Shown here: positions 1 through 12,402 of the stretch, one piece after another | Layout: each line of letters opens with the position of its first letter | How positions within the stretch are numbered: the stretch's first letter is position 1 | Assembly (NCBI RefSeq): GCF_051020975.1 | Contig: NC_135035.1 | Location: forward strand, 3,224,001-3,288,000 | Direction of reading: 5' to 3' | Origin: Osmia lignaria lignaria | Taxonomy: Eukaryota > Arthropoda > Insecta > Hymenoptera > Megachilidae | Length of the DNA: 64,000 bases | Notes under the pieces: model-generated | The model's input: the letters and a program-made list of their open reading frames with translations, nothing else | Database searches by the model: none | Told to the model about the DNA's origin: nothing | Position numbers and translations under genes: made by a program

Positions 1-1
1 A

Positions 2-3000
2 CTGCCGACCTTCGATGGCGCCTTCACCGAATGGGAGAGTTTCCGTGACCGCTTCACCTCACTGGTAAAAAATAATGATTCTTTATCAAACATTGACCGC
101 CTTCAATTTTTGAATTCATCGTTAACGGGTGAAGCAAGCCGCGCCGTGAGTCACCTTCCTATAACAGACAAAAACTTTGACATTGCGTGGAAGATCATAA
201 CGTCGCGTTACGAAAACAAACAACGGTTAATTTCAACGCATTTGAACACGTTATTTTCGATTCCGTCTGTAGCGGCCGAAAACGCTCACGACCTTCGTGC
301 GTTGCGCGATGGAATAAACATATCTCTCGAAATGTTAAGAAATTTAAACCGACCGGTCGACAAGTGGGATGACATGATCGTTTTTCTAGCAACGCAAAAA
401 TTAGATCGTTCATCGCGAAAGGCTTGGGAATTTCATCTTAGTGAAGCGACCGACTTTCCTACGTATGAAGAATTCGACGCGTTTCTAAGAAAAAGAATTC
501 GCGCACTCGAAGCAATGCCTAATCCAAAACGCGAAAAAGCGAACGACGTTGATAAATGTAAACAATTTAAATCGAGAGCGATTTCAACCCATTCCGCGAC
601 ATCTCAAAAAATTACTTGTCCGGTGTGTCAACAAACTCACTTAATCTACCAATGTCCGAAATTTCTTTCGCAACCAGTTTCCGAGCGCTTTCACTTTATA
701 CGAAAACAAAAACGGTGCGTTAATTGCTTCTCAATTAAGCACTCCTCCGCACAGTGCCAAAGCAAGCACTTATGCAAGGAATGTAATCAGCGTCACAATA
801 CACTCTTACATTTTCCGAACCAAAAGGATGCGACTCCTTCTACATCGAAAGCTGAGTCTGAATCTTCCGAAAACGCAGTTGAGATAAGTACTCACGTAGC
901 GTCAAATTCTCCAAAAGGCTCATGTATTCTTCTTTCAACAGCGCGCGTTCAAATTCGCTCGAGTCAGGGTCGATCCGTTAACGCTCGAGCTCTTCTGGAT
1001 CAAGGTTCCGTCGCAACCCTTATAACGGAGAATCTCGCTCAAACACTCCGTCTTCTGCGTACAAAACAGCCAACCAAAATCATCGGAATTGGAGAAAATC
1101 AATCACACGCAAGCCACACCGCAGAAATAATTATCACGCCAAGTAGATCAGATAAGCCAGCATATTCGACTACAGCGATCATTTTGCGATCACTCACAAG
1201 GTACGTGCCTTCAAAAAACCCAACAAATTTCAAATGGTCTCACCTTGCAGATTTGGAACTCGCAGACAACGAACCCATGAGCTCGGATCCAATCGACATC
1301 ATAATCGGAGCAGATCTTTATGGTCAATTTTTGCTGCCAGGGCTGAGGAAAGGCTCCGCGTGTACCCCGACGGCACAAAACACTACCCTCGGGTGGATCC
1401 TGTCCGGTCCTTCCCAGCGAGTATCCTCACCTTCCTCAGTAGGAGTTCACCATCTTTCCGTTTTGGAAAACCTCGACCAAGACCTTTGTCGATTTTGGCA
1501 AATCGAGGACCTCTCAGCTCCAACAATCACAACTCCTGAAAATCAGATGTGCGAAGAGCATTTTAAAACCACGCATTCTCGCGCAAATGACGGACGGTAC
1601 ATTGTTCGCCTTCCTTTCAAAACACAATCATCAATAAATTTAGGCGAATCACGCTCAGTAGCACTTCGATGTCTTCGATCGTTAGAAAATCGCCTCATTC
1701 GCAATTCAGCGGTATCTAAACCTTACCAAGAGTTTCTGTCCGAGTACGAAACCCTCGGCCATATGAAACAAGTTGATCCTCTTCCATCCTCGCACAAAAA
1801 CTGCTACTACATACCGCATCATGCTGTAATTCGCGAGAGCAGTGTGACTACACGTCTTCGCGTTGTTTTCAACGCATCCCGTCGAACTTCCGACGGAACC
1901 TCCTTGAATGATCATTTGTTCACAGGACCAAAACTTCAACAAGATCTTGTTTCGATCTTGATTCGATGGCGTCAATTTCAATATGTATATACTGCAGACA
2001 TTGAGAAAATGTATCGTCAAATACTTGTGCATCCAGAAGATACCGATTATCAGAGGATTCTCTGGCGCGACTCGCCTCTTAAACCAGTAAATGAGTATCA
2101 ATTGCTCACTGTTACCTACGGGACAGCATCAGCCCCTTATTTAGCTATTCGTGTTTTACACCAACTCGTCGAAGACGAAGGTGCCAACTTTCCTCAAGCA
2201 GTTTCCGTCGTACAGGATCAAGCATATGTTGATGATTTCATCTTCGGAGGAGATAGCGTCAACTCACTCCGTCAATTACGCGATCAGACGATCGACCTTC
2301 TAGCAAAGGGTGGATTCGTTTTACGAAAGTGGGCAAGCAACAATCCGGAGCTTATGTCCGATATTAATCCAAAAAATTATGGGCTTGCCACAAGTAAATC
2401 CTTGCAAGGAGACGAAACAATCTCCGTACTTGGCCTAACGTGGAATCCTGCATTAGATCAATTTCAATTTAAACTTTCAGAGCCAATCAACCGTCCGCAG
2501 ACTAAACGTTCAATTCTTTCCACTATCGCAAAATTGTTCGATCCACTTGGATGGATTGCTCCAATAATTATTACCGGCAAAATCTATATGCAAACGCTGT
2601 GGTCCATTCGTTGCGACTGGGACGATGTTCCTCCATCGACGTTTCTTCAGGAATGGAAAAAATTTTGCTCACAATTGCCCAAGTTGGAGCACATCTCCAT
2701 ACCGCGAAAGATAGCTCATAACATCTTTAGAAGTCAAAGTCTGCATGGGTTCTCAGATGCCTCAACCAAAGCCTACGCTGCAGCCGTATATTCGCGAAAC
2801 GTTCTTTACGATGGTACGATTTGTGCCTCTCTCGTAATCGCTAAAACACGAGTAGCTCCGGTCAAAACTTTGAGCGTTCCTCGATTGGAATTATCTGCCG
2901 CCTTGCTATTAGCTCGCCTATTAACATTCGTTCGAACAGCGTTAAATGCACCGATGCTTGAGAGTCATTGTTGGACTGACTCTACCATCACACTCGCGTG

Positions 3001-4162
3001 GCTAAGACAGCCTCCTAATCGCTGGAAAACCTTCGTCGCGAACCGCGTAGCAAAAATTCAGCAACTAATTCCCGATGTTCAATGGCATCACGTACCAACA
3101 GCCGAAAATCCTGCTGATTGCGCTTCTCGCGGAATAAACATTGACAAGTTAGAAACTCACCAGTTATGGTGGTCCGGCCCTCCTTGGTTAATAAAAGCGT
3201 CTAATTTCTGGCCTCAGTCTATTCCACAAACAGACGACGATCTGTCGCATGAGAAAAGAAGTCCTGCCCTTCCAAGTCTCGCAACCTGTGTTGAGCAATG
3301 GGAATTAGCCAATCGCTATTCTTCATGGACAAAGCTCTTACGTGTTACCGCATATTTAATTCATTTCATTCGTACACTTCGTACTCGCATCCAAAGCAAA
3401 ACTAATCAAAAACTCACCATTATAAGCCAACCTACTGCTCCGCCATTGATTCTCAAGCCAGAAGTTATCAACCAAGCAAAACTCTTTTGGTTAAAGGAGC
3501 TTCAATCCAACGCTTTTCCGGAGGAGAAGGGAGCCTTAGCAAAGTCCAAGCCAGTCCCAAAAACAAGCGCTCTCCTTTCTCTGTGTCCTTATTTAGACAC
3601 CGACGGCCTAATCCGCGCAAAAGGACGGCTCACCAATTCCAAGCTTCCTGAAAACGCAAAAAATCCGATTATTCTTCGGTCACACCCGCTCCTAACACTC
3701 CTAATAGAATGTACTCATCGCCAATTGTTACACGCGGGCCCTCAACTCACTCTGGCACATTTACGAAACGAGTACTGGATAATTCGCGCCCGCGCTACAG
3801 TACGAAATGTTTTGTACAAGTGCATCTCTTGCACCCGCGAGAAAGCAATCGTGCCGAATGAGCTCATGGGAAACTTGCCATCACCGAGAGTCACCAAAAC
3901 GGAGCGACCATTTATACATACTGGCGTCGATTATGCTGGTCCAATTCAGGTGCGAACCAATTCCGGTCGTGGCTATAAAGCGCATAAAGCATACATCGCG
4001 ATATTCATTTGCTTAACAGTTAAGGCGATCCACATAGAGCTCGTAAGCGATTATAGTTCTGCAGCCTTTCTCGCAGCATATCATCGATTCATCTCGCGCC
4101 GCGGTCTTCCGAAGTCAATGTACTCGGACAATGGAACCACTTTCCAAGGAGCGAATCGTTAA
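2..4162 (+). CDS. Gag-Pol polyprotein (Gag, protease, RT, RNase H, N-terminal integrase), partial and ending at a premature stop
   Basis: The frame is open from base 2, so the true start lies upstream; the codon at 110 is TTG inside Gag and is not a start. Gag (DUF1759-like) covers about 2-550. Cys/His knuckles follow: Cys617, Cys626, His638, Cys653, then a second cluster from Cys716 to about 815. The aspartic protease (DUF1758-like) has its catalytic Asp at 998 within LLDQGS, and IIIGADL near 1300. Reverse transcriptase spans about 1600-2450, with TADIEKMYRQ near 1993 and YVDD at 2225-2236. RNase H has HGFSDAS (Asp 2756) and CWTDST (Asp 2978). Integrase has an H-H-C-C zinc region (HRQLLH near 3718, CISC at 3821-3832) and catalytic Asp codons at 3929 and 4127. 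The frame ends at TAA 4160-4162. The polyprotein would act in cytoplasmic particles to copy and integrate the element. Confidence 0.93.
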   Translation: MPTFDGAFTEWESFRDRFTSLVKNNDSLSNIDRLQFLNSSLTGEASRAVSHLPITDKNFDIAWKIITSRYENKQRLISTHLNTLFSIPSVAAENAHDLRALRDGINISLEMLRNLNRPVDKWDDMIVFLATQKLDRSSRKAWEFHLSEATDFPTYEEFDAFLRKRIRALEAMPNPKREKANDVDKCKQFKSRAISTHSATSQKITCPVCQQTHLIYQCPKFLSQPVSERFHFIRKQKRCVNCFSIKHSSAQCQSKHLCKECNQRHNTLLHFPNQKDATPSTSKAESESSENAVEISTHVASNSPKGSCILLSTARVQIRSSQGRSVNARALLDQGSVATLITENLAQTLRLLRTKQPTKIIGIGENQSHASHTAEIIITPSRSDKPAYSTTAIILRSLTRYVPSKNPTNFKWSHLADLELADNEPMSSDPIDIIIGADLYGQFLLPGLRKGSACTPTAQNTTLGWILSGPSQRVSSPSSVGVHHLSVLENLDQDLCRFWQIEDLSAPTITTPENQMCEEHFKTTHSRANDGRYIVRLPFKTQSSINLGESRSVALRCLRSLENRLIRNSAVSKPYQEFLSEYETLGHMKQVDPLPSSHKNCYYIPHHAVIRESSVTTRLRVVFNASRRTSDGTSLNDHLFTGPKLQQDLVSILIRWRQFQYVYTADIEKMYRQILVHPEDTDYQRILWRDSPLKPVNEYQLLTVTYGTASAPYLAIRVLHQLVEDEGANFPQAVSVVQDQAYVDDFIFGGDSVNSLRQLRDQTIDLLAKGGFVLRKWASNNPELMSDINPKNYGLATSKSLQGDETISVLGLTWNPALDQFQFKLSEPINRPQTKRSILSTIAKLFDPLGWIAPIIITGKIYMQTLWSIRCDWDDVPPSTFLQEWKKFCSQLPKLEHISIPRKIAHNIFRSQSLHGFSDASTKAYAAAVYSRNVLYDGTICASLVIAKTRVAPVKTLSVPRLELSAALLLARLLTFVRTALNAPMLESHCWTDSTITLAWLRQPPNRWKTFVANRVAKIQQLIPDVQWHHVPTAENPADCASRGINIDKLETHQLWWSGPPWLIKASNFWPQSIPQTDDDLSHEKRSPALPSLATCVEQWELANRYSSWTKLLRVTAYLIHFIRTLRTRIQSKTNQKLTIISQPTAPPLILKPEVINQAKLFWLKELQSNAFPEEKGALAKSKPVPKTSALLSLCPYLDTDGLIRAKGRLTNSKLPENAKNPIILRSHPLLTLLIECTHRQLLHAGPQLTLAHLRNEYWIIRARATVRNVLYKCISCTREKAIVPNELMGNLPSPRVTKTERPFIHTGVDYAGPIQVRTNSGRGYKAHKAYIAIFICLTVKAIHIELVSDYSSAAFLAAYHRFISRRGLPKSMYSDNGTTFQGANR

Positions 4163-4846
4163 TTAAGAGCCGCATTTAACTCTTCAATTCAAAACGCCAA
4201 TTTCGGCAATCGACTTGCAACCGACGGAATAGAATGGCACTTTTTGCCTCCGAATGCTCCTCATTTCGGTGGACTATGGGAAGCCGCAGTCAAAAGCACC
4301 AAATATCATTTAAAACGAAGCCTCGGCTCTCATACTCTCACTTTTGAAGAAATGACAACGTTTCTATGTCGAGTCGAAGCCTGCCTTAATTCACGACCGC
4401 TAGGACCCATATCCGACTGCATTGACGATTACCGAGCATTAACACCAGGTCATTTTTTAATCGGAGCACCGTTAGTAACTCCACCAGAACCGAGCGTACT
4501 AGAATTAAGAGACAATAGACTATCTCGTTGGCAATGTTTGCAAAAAATGACCGAAACATTCTGGAAGACATGGAGCAATGATTACCTGCATACGTTGCAC
4601 CAACGCCCAAAATGGAAGACGACGCAAAATCTCGCTCAAGTCGGTCAACTTGTCCTGCTTCGCAACCAAAATCTTCCGCCTTGCCGATGGGAACTTGGCC
4701 GCATTATTAAGTGCCACCCAGGAGACGATAACCTCACCCGAGTCGTCAGCGTGAAAACGTCGTCCGGGGAATATAAGCGCCCTATTGCGAAACTTTGTTT
4801 CCTTCCAATCACACTTGTCACCGAAAGCGAGAAATCTACGACGTAA
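4163..4846 (+). pseudogene. C-terminal remainder of the same Gag-Pol frame: integrase Glu region plus DUF5641-like domain
   Basis: This stretch is in the same frame as the upstream CDS and continues directly after TAA 4160-4162 with no frameshift, so a single nonsense change separates the two parts. It carries the third integrase catalytic residue (Glu codon at 4280, in GLWEAAV), 51 codons after the second Asp, followed by a DUF5641-like C-terminal domain from about 4440 (FLIGAPL, LSRWQCLQ, GQLVLLRN, RPIAKLCFLP) to TAA 4844-4846. The first usable start-like codon (4244) is TTG, so independent translation is unlikely. Without readthrough the integrase would lack its catalytic Glu. Whether the stop is a genuine mutation or a sequencing error cannot be told here. 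Confidence 0.88.
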
Positions 4847-5133
4847 AAGCAAACTGCGCAATTAAAGTCATGTCTATTCACGTATCAAATCCGCACTTTG
4901 TTCGGTTCTTAATGTTAATTCGTCATGATTCTATTTCTTTATTAATTCGTATGTCTCGTTCTAGCTATTAATTAATAATCCATAATCTAGTAAGTAATTA
5001 GAATTTAAAATTGCACTCACCGTAAGCGTTGTCTCATCGCATGTAAGCACCGCAAGAAAAATTTCCGCATTACAATCTTGGGCGTTCCACGTTATTAATA
5101 CTACGCACTTCACGTTGAATGAATTCATTCAAC
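4847..5133 (+). other. Untranslated region between pol and the polypurine tract
   Basis: About 290 bp of AT-rich sequence with no substantial open frame on either strand beyond short chance ORFs. No envelope-like frame is seen. In BEL/Pao elements this position is normally a short 3' untranslated segment ahead of the polypurine tract. Confidence 0.7.
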
Positions 5134-5145
5134 GGGGGGGCGGTG
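5134..5145 (+). other. Polypurine tract (plus-strand primer)
   Basis: A run of seven G followed by CGG lies immediately before the 3' LTR. In LTR retroelements an RNase H-resistant purine tract at this place primes plus-strand DNA synthesis. The interrupting C at 5141 and the TG at 5144-5145 make the exact right edge uncertain by about 2 bp. Confidence 0.7.
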
Positions 5146-5615
5146 TGTTCGAATTTGGCACTTCAATTCATACAAACACCTCGGTCGATAACACGGGTCG
5201 ATAATCCCGTCGTCACCTAGCAAGTAAACGGAATCGCTGTTGCGCTGTCTAACCACCGATCCGAGCGCTCGCCAATTAAAACTCCCAAATTCGAACCGTT
5301 AGCATTAATGCGAAAGCAAGTGAGAGAGCGATTACCAAGCGACAACAGCGACCAAAAACGTTTCTTTACTCGAGTTTCGAGCAGTCTCAAATTCAATTCA
5401 GTGCCTTGCACCGCGGATTCTTAAATCGTGTAATTCCAAATTAAACCAAAAGTGACTTTGTAAAGTTTAATTTACGACTCATTGTGTACAAATTATCAGT
5501 AATACATAATTCGTGACCGCTAAGCTGTGTCGTTTATCTTCTCCTCGACGCCCACGTCTTTGAAAAGACGGAATCCACGCCATCCCAAAATTTCCAATTC
5601 TCGCCGAGAACAACA
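5146..5615 (+). repeat. 3' long terminal repeat of the BEL/Pao element
   Basis: The segment starts TGTT and ends AACA, a perfect 4-bp terminal inverted repeat of the type LTRs carry. It sits right after the polypurine tract and ends exactly where satellite sequence begins. The length of about 470 bp is ordinary for BEL/Pao. A start at 5144 (TGTG) is possible but leaves a poorer inverted terminus. An ATTAAA at 5440-5445 is a candidate polyadenylation signal. The partner 5' LTR is outside the window, so identity between LTRs, and hence insertion age, cannot be read here. Confidence 0.85.
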
Positions 5616-8600
5616 GTAATGTATCAACTACATCCTACAGATCATTGTACATTTAATAACATCATTCATGCTATAGCTAAATTGGATATAATGTAATATA
5701 CTGATCCTTTCCCACAGATCAAGGTAGCTACATTTAATAACATTATCATTAATACTATATCTACATGAGATATAATGTTACATACTAATCCCTGCCCACA
5801 GTTCAATGTACCTATACTTAATAACAATATCATTAGTACTATATCCACATCATATATAATGTAATATACCGATTCCTTCCCACAGATCAACGTAGATTTA
5901 ATAACACCATCATTCATGCTATAGCTAAATTGGATATAATGTAATATACTGATCCCTTCCCACAGATCAAGGTATCTACACTTAATAACAATATCATTAT
6001 TACTATATCTACACTAGATATAATGCTATGTACGGATTCCTTCCCACAGATCAATGTACATTTAATAACAACATCATTCATACTATATCTGCATTGGATA
6101 TAATGTAATATACTGATCCCTTCCCACAGACCAAGGTATCTACATTTAATAACAATATCATTATTACTATATCTACACTAGATATAATGCAATATACGGA
6201 TTCCTTCCCACAGATCAATGTACATTTAATAACAACATCATTCATACTATATCTGCATTGGATATAATGTAATATACTAATCCCTGCCCACAGATCAATG
6301 TATATTTAATAGCGATATCATTATTACTATATCTACATTAGATATAATGTTATATACTGATCCCGGCCCACAGTTCAATGTTCCTATACTTAATATCAAT
6401 ATCATTAGTACTATATCCACATCATATATAATGTAATATACTGATTCCTTCCCACAGATCAACGTAGATTTAATAACAACATCATTCATACTATATCAAC
6501 ACTAGGTATAATGTAATATAGTGATTACATCCCACAGATCAAGGTACATTTTATAACAACATCGTTCATACTATATCTACATTGGATATAATGTAATATA
6601 CTGATCCCTTCCCACAGACCAAGGTGCCTACATTTAGTAACAATATCATTATTACTATATCTACATTAGATATAATGTAATATACTGATCCCTGCCCACA
6701 GGTCAATGTACATTCAATAACAACATCGTTCATACTATATCCACATTAGGTATAATGTAATATAGTGATTACGTCCCACAGATCAATGTAACTACATTTA
6801 ATAACAATATCCTTAGTACTATATCCACATTACACATAATGCAATATACTGATTCCTTCCCACAGATCAATGTACATTTAACAACAACATCATTCATACT
6901 CTATCTACAATGGATATAATGTAATATACTGATCCCTTCCCACAGATCAATGTACCTACATTTAATAACAATATCCTTAGTACTATATCCACATTACACA
7001 TAATGTAATATACTGATTCCTTCCCACAGAACAATGTACATTTAATAACACCATCATTCATACTATATCTACGTTGGATATAATGTAATATACTGATCCC
7101 TTCCCACAGGTCAATGTACATATAATAGCATTATCGTTATTACTATATCTACATTAGGTATAATGTAATGTATCAACTACATCCTACAGATCATTGTACA
7201 TTTAATAACATCATTCATGCTATAGCTAAATTGGATATAATGTAATATACTGATCCTTTCCCACAGATCAAGGTAGCTACATTTAATAACATTATCATTA
7301 ATACTATATCTACATGAGATATAATGTTACATACTAATCCCTGCCCACAGTTCAATGTACCTATACTTAATAACAATATCATTAGTACTATATCCACATC
7401 ATATATAATGTAATATACCGATTCCTTCCCACAGATCAACGTAGATTTAATAACACCATCATTCATGCTATAGCTAAATTGGATATAATGTAATATACTG
7501 ATCCCTTCCCACAGATCAAGGTATCTACACTTAATAACAATATCATTATTACTATATCTACACGAGGTATAATGTAATATAGTGTTTACATCCCACAGAT
7601 CAATGTACATATAACAACAACATCATTCATACTATATCTACATTGGATATAATGTAATATACTGATCCCTTCCCACAGGTCAATGTACATATAATAGCAT
7701 AATCGTTATTACTATATCTACATTAGGTATAATGTAATGTATTAACTACATCCTACAGATCATTGTACATTTAATAACATCATTCATGCTATAGCTAAAT
7801 TGGATATAATGTAATATACTCACCCCTTCCCACAGATCAAGGTACCTATATTTAATAACAATATCATTATTACTACATCTACATTGGATATAAAGTAATA
7901 TACTGATCCCTGCCCACAGTTCAATGTACCTATATTTAATAATAATATCATTAGTACTATATCCACATCATATATAATGTAATATACTGATTCCTTCCCA
8001 CAGATCAATGTACATTAACAACAACATCATTCATGCTATAGCTAAATTGGATATAATGTAATATACTGATCCCTGCTCACAGATCAATGTACCTACATTT
8101 AATAACAATATCATTAGTACCATATCCACATTAGATATAATGTAATATACTGATTCCTTCCCACAGATCAATGTACATTTAATAGCAATATCATTAGTAC
8201 TATATCTACATTAGATGTAATGTAATATACTGATCCCTTCGCACAGATCAAGGTACCTACATTTAATAACAATATCATTATTACTACATCTACAGTAGAT
8301 ATAATGTAATATACTGATTCATTCCCACAGATCAATGTGCCTTTAATAACAATATCATTAGCACTACATCTACATTCGATATAATGTAATATAGTGATCC
8401 ATTCCCACAGACCAATGCACCTTTAATAACAATATCATTAGCACTATATCTACATTCGATATAACGTAATATGCAGATTCATTCCCACAGATATGTATAT
8501 ATAATAACCATATCATTAGTACCATACCTACATTCGATATAATGTAATATACTGATTGATCCCCAAAGATCAATGTACATTTCATAACAATATCATTAGT

Positions 8601-10072
8601 ACTAAATCTACATTCGATATAATGTAATATACTGATTCATTCCCACAGATCAATATATTTTATAACCATATCAGTAGTACTATATCTACATTCGATATAA
8701 TGAAATATACTGATTCATTCCCACAGATCAATGTATCTTTAATAACAATATCATTAGCACTATATCTACATTCGATATAATGTAATATACTGATTCATTC
8801 CCGCAGATCAATGTGCCTTTAATAACAATATCATTAGCACTATATCTACATTCGATATAATGTAATATACTGATTCATTCCCACAGACCAATGCACCATT
8901 AATAACAATATCATTAGCACTATATCTACATTCGATATAACGTAATATACTGATTCATTCCCACAGATATGTACATATAATAACCATATCATAAGTACCA
9001 TACCTACATTCGATATAATGTAATATACTGTTGGATTGCCACAGATCAATGCACCTTTCATAACAATATCATTAGCACTATATCTACATTCGATATAATT
9101 TCATATACAGATTCATTCCCACTGATCAATGTACATTTAATAACAATATCATTAGTAGTATATCTACGTTACATACGTAATGTACAATTAATAACAATAT
9201 CGTTATTACCATATCTACATTAGATATAATGTAATATACTGATTCATTCCCACAGATCAATATACCTTTAATAACCATATCATTAGTACTACATCTATAT
9301 TCGATATATTGTAATATAGTGATTCATTCCCACAGATCAATGTGCCTTTAATAACAATATCGTTAGCACTACATCTACATTCGATATAATGTAATATAGT
9401 GATCCATTCCCACAGACCAATGCACCTTTAATAACAATATCATTAGCACTATATCTACATTCGATATAACGTAATATGCAGATTCATTCCCACAGATATG
9501 TATATATAATAACCATATCATTAGTACCATACCTACATTCGATATAATGTAATATACCGATGGATTCCCACAGATCAATGTACATTTAATAACCATATCA
9601 TTAGTACCATATCTACATTAGATATGTAATGTACATTTAATAACAATATCATTATTACTATATCTACATTAGGTATAATGTCATATACTGATCCCTGCCC
9701 ACAGATCAATGTACCTACATTTAATAACAATATCCTTAGTACTATATCCACATTACACATAATGTAATATACTGATTCCTTCCCACAGAACAATGTACAT
9801 TTAATAACACCACCATTCATACTATATCTACACGAGGTATAATGTAATATAGTGATTACATCCCACAGATCAATGTACATATAACAACAACATCATTCAT
9901 ACTATATCTAGGTTGGATATAATGTAATATACTGATCCCTTCCCACAGGTCAATGTACATATAATAGCATTATCGTTATTACTATATCTACATTAGGTAT
10001 AATGTAATGTATCAACTACATCCTACAGATCATTGTACATTTAATAACATCATTCATGCTATAGCTAAATTG
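5616..10072. repeat. Left satellite block, mixed monomers with limited higher-order order
   Basis: This edge block mixes the TTAGA/TTGGA and TTCGA monomer classes. About 400 bp at 5616-6011 recur at 7165-7560 (offset 1549) and then diverge. The marker monomer containing GCTATAGCTAAATTGG occurs several times here, for example near 5670, 5925, 7220 and 7475. A cluster of TTCGA-class monomers spans about 8.3-9.6 kb and resembles the later clusters near 43-45 kb and 57-58 kb. No long tandem unit covers the whole block, unlike the regions to the right. Confidence 0.8.
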
Positions 10073-12402
10073 GATATAATGTAATATACTGATCCCTTCC
10101 CACAGGTCAATGTACATATAATAGCATTATCGTTATTACTATATCTACATTAGGTATAATGTAATGTATCAACTACATCCTACAGATCATTGTACATTTA
10201 ATAACATCATTCATGCTATAGCTAAATTGGATATAATGTAATATACTGATCCTTTCCCACAGATCAAGGTAGCTACATTTAATAACATTATCATTAATAC
10301 TATATCTACATGAGATATAATGTTACATACTAATCCCTGCCCACAGTTCAAGGTACCTATACTTAATAACAATATCATTAGTACTATATCCACATCATAT
10401 ATAATGTAATATACCGATTCCTTCCCACAGATCAACGTAGATTTAATAACACCATCATTCATGCTATAGCTAAATTGGATATAATGTAATATACTGATCC
10501 CTTCCCACAGATCAAGGTATCTACACTTAATAACAATATCATTATTACTATATCTACACTAGATATAATGCTATATACGGATTCCTTCCCACAGATCAAT
10601 GTACATTTAATAACAACATCATTCATACTATATCTGCATTGGATATAATGTAATATACTGATCCCTTCCCACAGGTCAATGTACATACAATAGCAAAATC
10701 GTTATTGCTATATCTACATTAGGTATAATGTAATGTATTTACTTCATCCTACAAATCATTGTACATTTAATAACATCATTCATGCTATAGCTAAATTGGA
10801 TATAATGTAATATACTGATCCCTGCCCACAGATCAATGTACCTACATTTAATAACAATATCATTAGTACTATATCTACATTAGATATAATGTAATGTACT
10901 GATCCCTGCCCACAGTTCAATGTAACTATATTCAATAACAATATCATTAATACTATATCCACATAATATATAATGTAATATACTGATTCCCTCCCACAGA
11001 TCAAGGTACCTACATTTAATAACAATATCCTTAGTACTATATCCACATTACACATAATGTAATATACTGATTCCTTCCCACAGAACAATGTACATTTAAT
11101 AACACCATCATTCATACTATATCTACACGAGGTATAATGTAATATAGTGATTACGTCCCACGGATCAATGTACCTACATTTAATAACAATATCCTGTGTA
11201 CTATATACACATTACACATAATGCAATATACTGATTCATTCCCACAGATCAATATACCTTTAATAACCATATCATTAGTACTATATCTACATTCGATATA
11301 TTGTAATATAGTGATTCATTCCCACAGATCAATGTGCCTTTAATAACAATATCATTAGCACTACATCTACATTCGATATAATGTAATATAGTGATCCATT
11401 CCCACAGACCAATGCACCTTTAATAACAATATCATTAGCACTATATCTACATTCGATATAACGTAATATGCAGATTCATTCCCACAGATATGTATATATA
11501 ATAACCATATCATTAGTACCATACCTACATTCGATATAATGTAATATACTGATGGATTCCCACAAATCAATGCACCTTTCATAACAATATCATTAGCACT
11601 ATATCTACATTCGACATAATGTAATATACTGATTCATTCCCACTGATCAATGTACATTTAATAACAACATCATTAGTAGTATATCTACATTACATACGTA
11701 ATGTACAGTTAATAACAATATTATTATCACCATATCTACATTAGATATAATGTAATATACTGATTGATCCCCATAGATCAATGTACCTACATTTAATAAC
11801 AATATCATTAGTACTACGTCCACATTACATATAATGTAGTATACTGATTCCTTCTCACAGATCAGTGTAGATTTAATAACAACATCCTTCATACTATATC
11901 AACACTAGGTATAATGTAATATACTGATCCCTTCCCACAGACCAAGGTGCCTACATTTAGTAACAATATCATTATTACTATATCTACATTAGATATAATG
12001 TAATATACTGATCCCTGCCCACCGGTCAGTGTACATTTAATAACAACATCGTTCATACTATATCCACATTAGGTATAATGTAATATAGTGATTACGTCCC
12101 ACAGATCAATGTAACTACATTTAATATCAATATCCTTAGTACTATATCCACATTACACATAATGTAATATACTGATTCCTTCCCACAGATCAATGTACAT
12201 TTAACAACAACATCATTCATACTATATCTACAATGGATATAATGTAATATACTGATCCCTTCCCACAGATCAATGTACCTACATTTAATAACAATATCCT
12301 TAGTACTATATCCACATTACACATAATGTAATATACTGATTCCTTCCCACAGAACAATGTACATTTAATAACACCATCATTCATACCATATCTACACGAG
12401 GT
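10073..12402. repeat. Partial higher-order repeat, matched at 17.4-20.4 kb
   Basis: From about 10073 to 11640 the sequence matches 17382-18950 at a constant offset of 7309. From about 11640 the match continues at offset 7996. The 687-bp difference equals the spacing between two copies of the same TTCGA-class segment (18676 and 19363), so the later unit carries an extra 687-bp internal duplication that this one lacks. Small differences occur, such as AAGGTACC here against AATGTACC near 17660. Confidence 0.85.

Larger units (their letters stand above)
1..5615 (+). mobile_element. BEL/Pao-type LTR retrotransposon, 5'-truncated by the window edge
   Basis: This is the 3' portion of a BEL/Pao retrotransposon: a single gag-pol frame followed by a short untranslated stretch, a G-rich polypurine tract and a 3' LTR. 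The order Gag, zinc knuckles, protease, reverse transcriptase, RNase H, integrase, DUF5641-like tail is what the BEL/Pao family shows; integrase downstream of RNase H is shared with Ty3-like elements, but the DUF1759/DUF1758/Peptidase_A17-like sequence is specific to BEL/Pao. The 5' LTR, primer binding site and start of gag lie outside the window. No env-like frame is present between pol and the LTR. One in-frame stop interrupts integrase. The right junction passes directly into satellite DNA at 5616. Confidence 0.95.

Noticed and set aside
110..112. Apparent start of the gag-pol frame at 110
   Set aside because: The codon is TTG and the same frame is open back to base 2 with typical BEL/Pao Gag sequence, so the start is upstream of the window.
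187..4881. Short open frames in other frames or on the minus strand inside gag-pol (for example 195-413, 1234-1539, 1706-2101, 4520-4861)
   Set aside because: They overlap a long frame with clear retroelement domains and carry no recognisable motif; shadows of the real gene.
4847..5143. Possible env-like gene downstream of pol
   Set aside because: Only about 290 bp of AT-rich non-coding sequence lies between the pol stop and the polypurine tract; no open frame of useful length.
5217..5411. 64-codon minus-strand frame in the LTR
   Set aside because: Falls wholly inside the LTR, no motif, and length is within chance.
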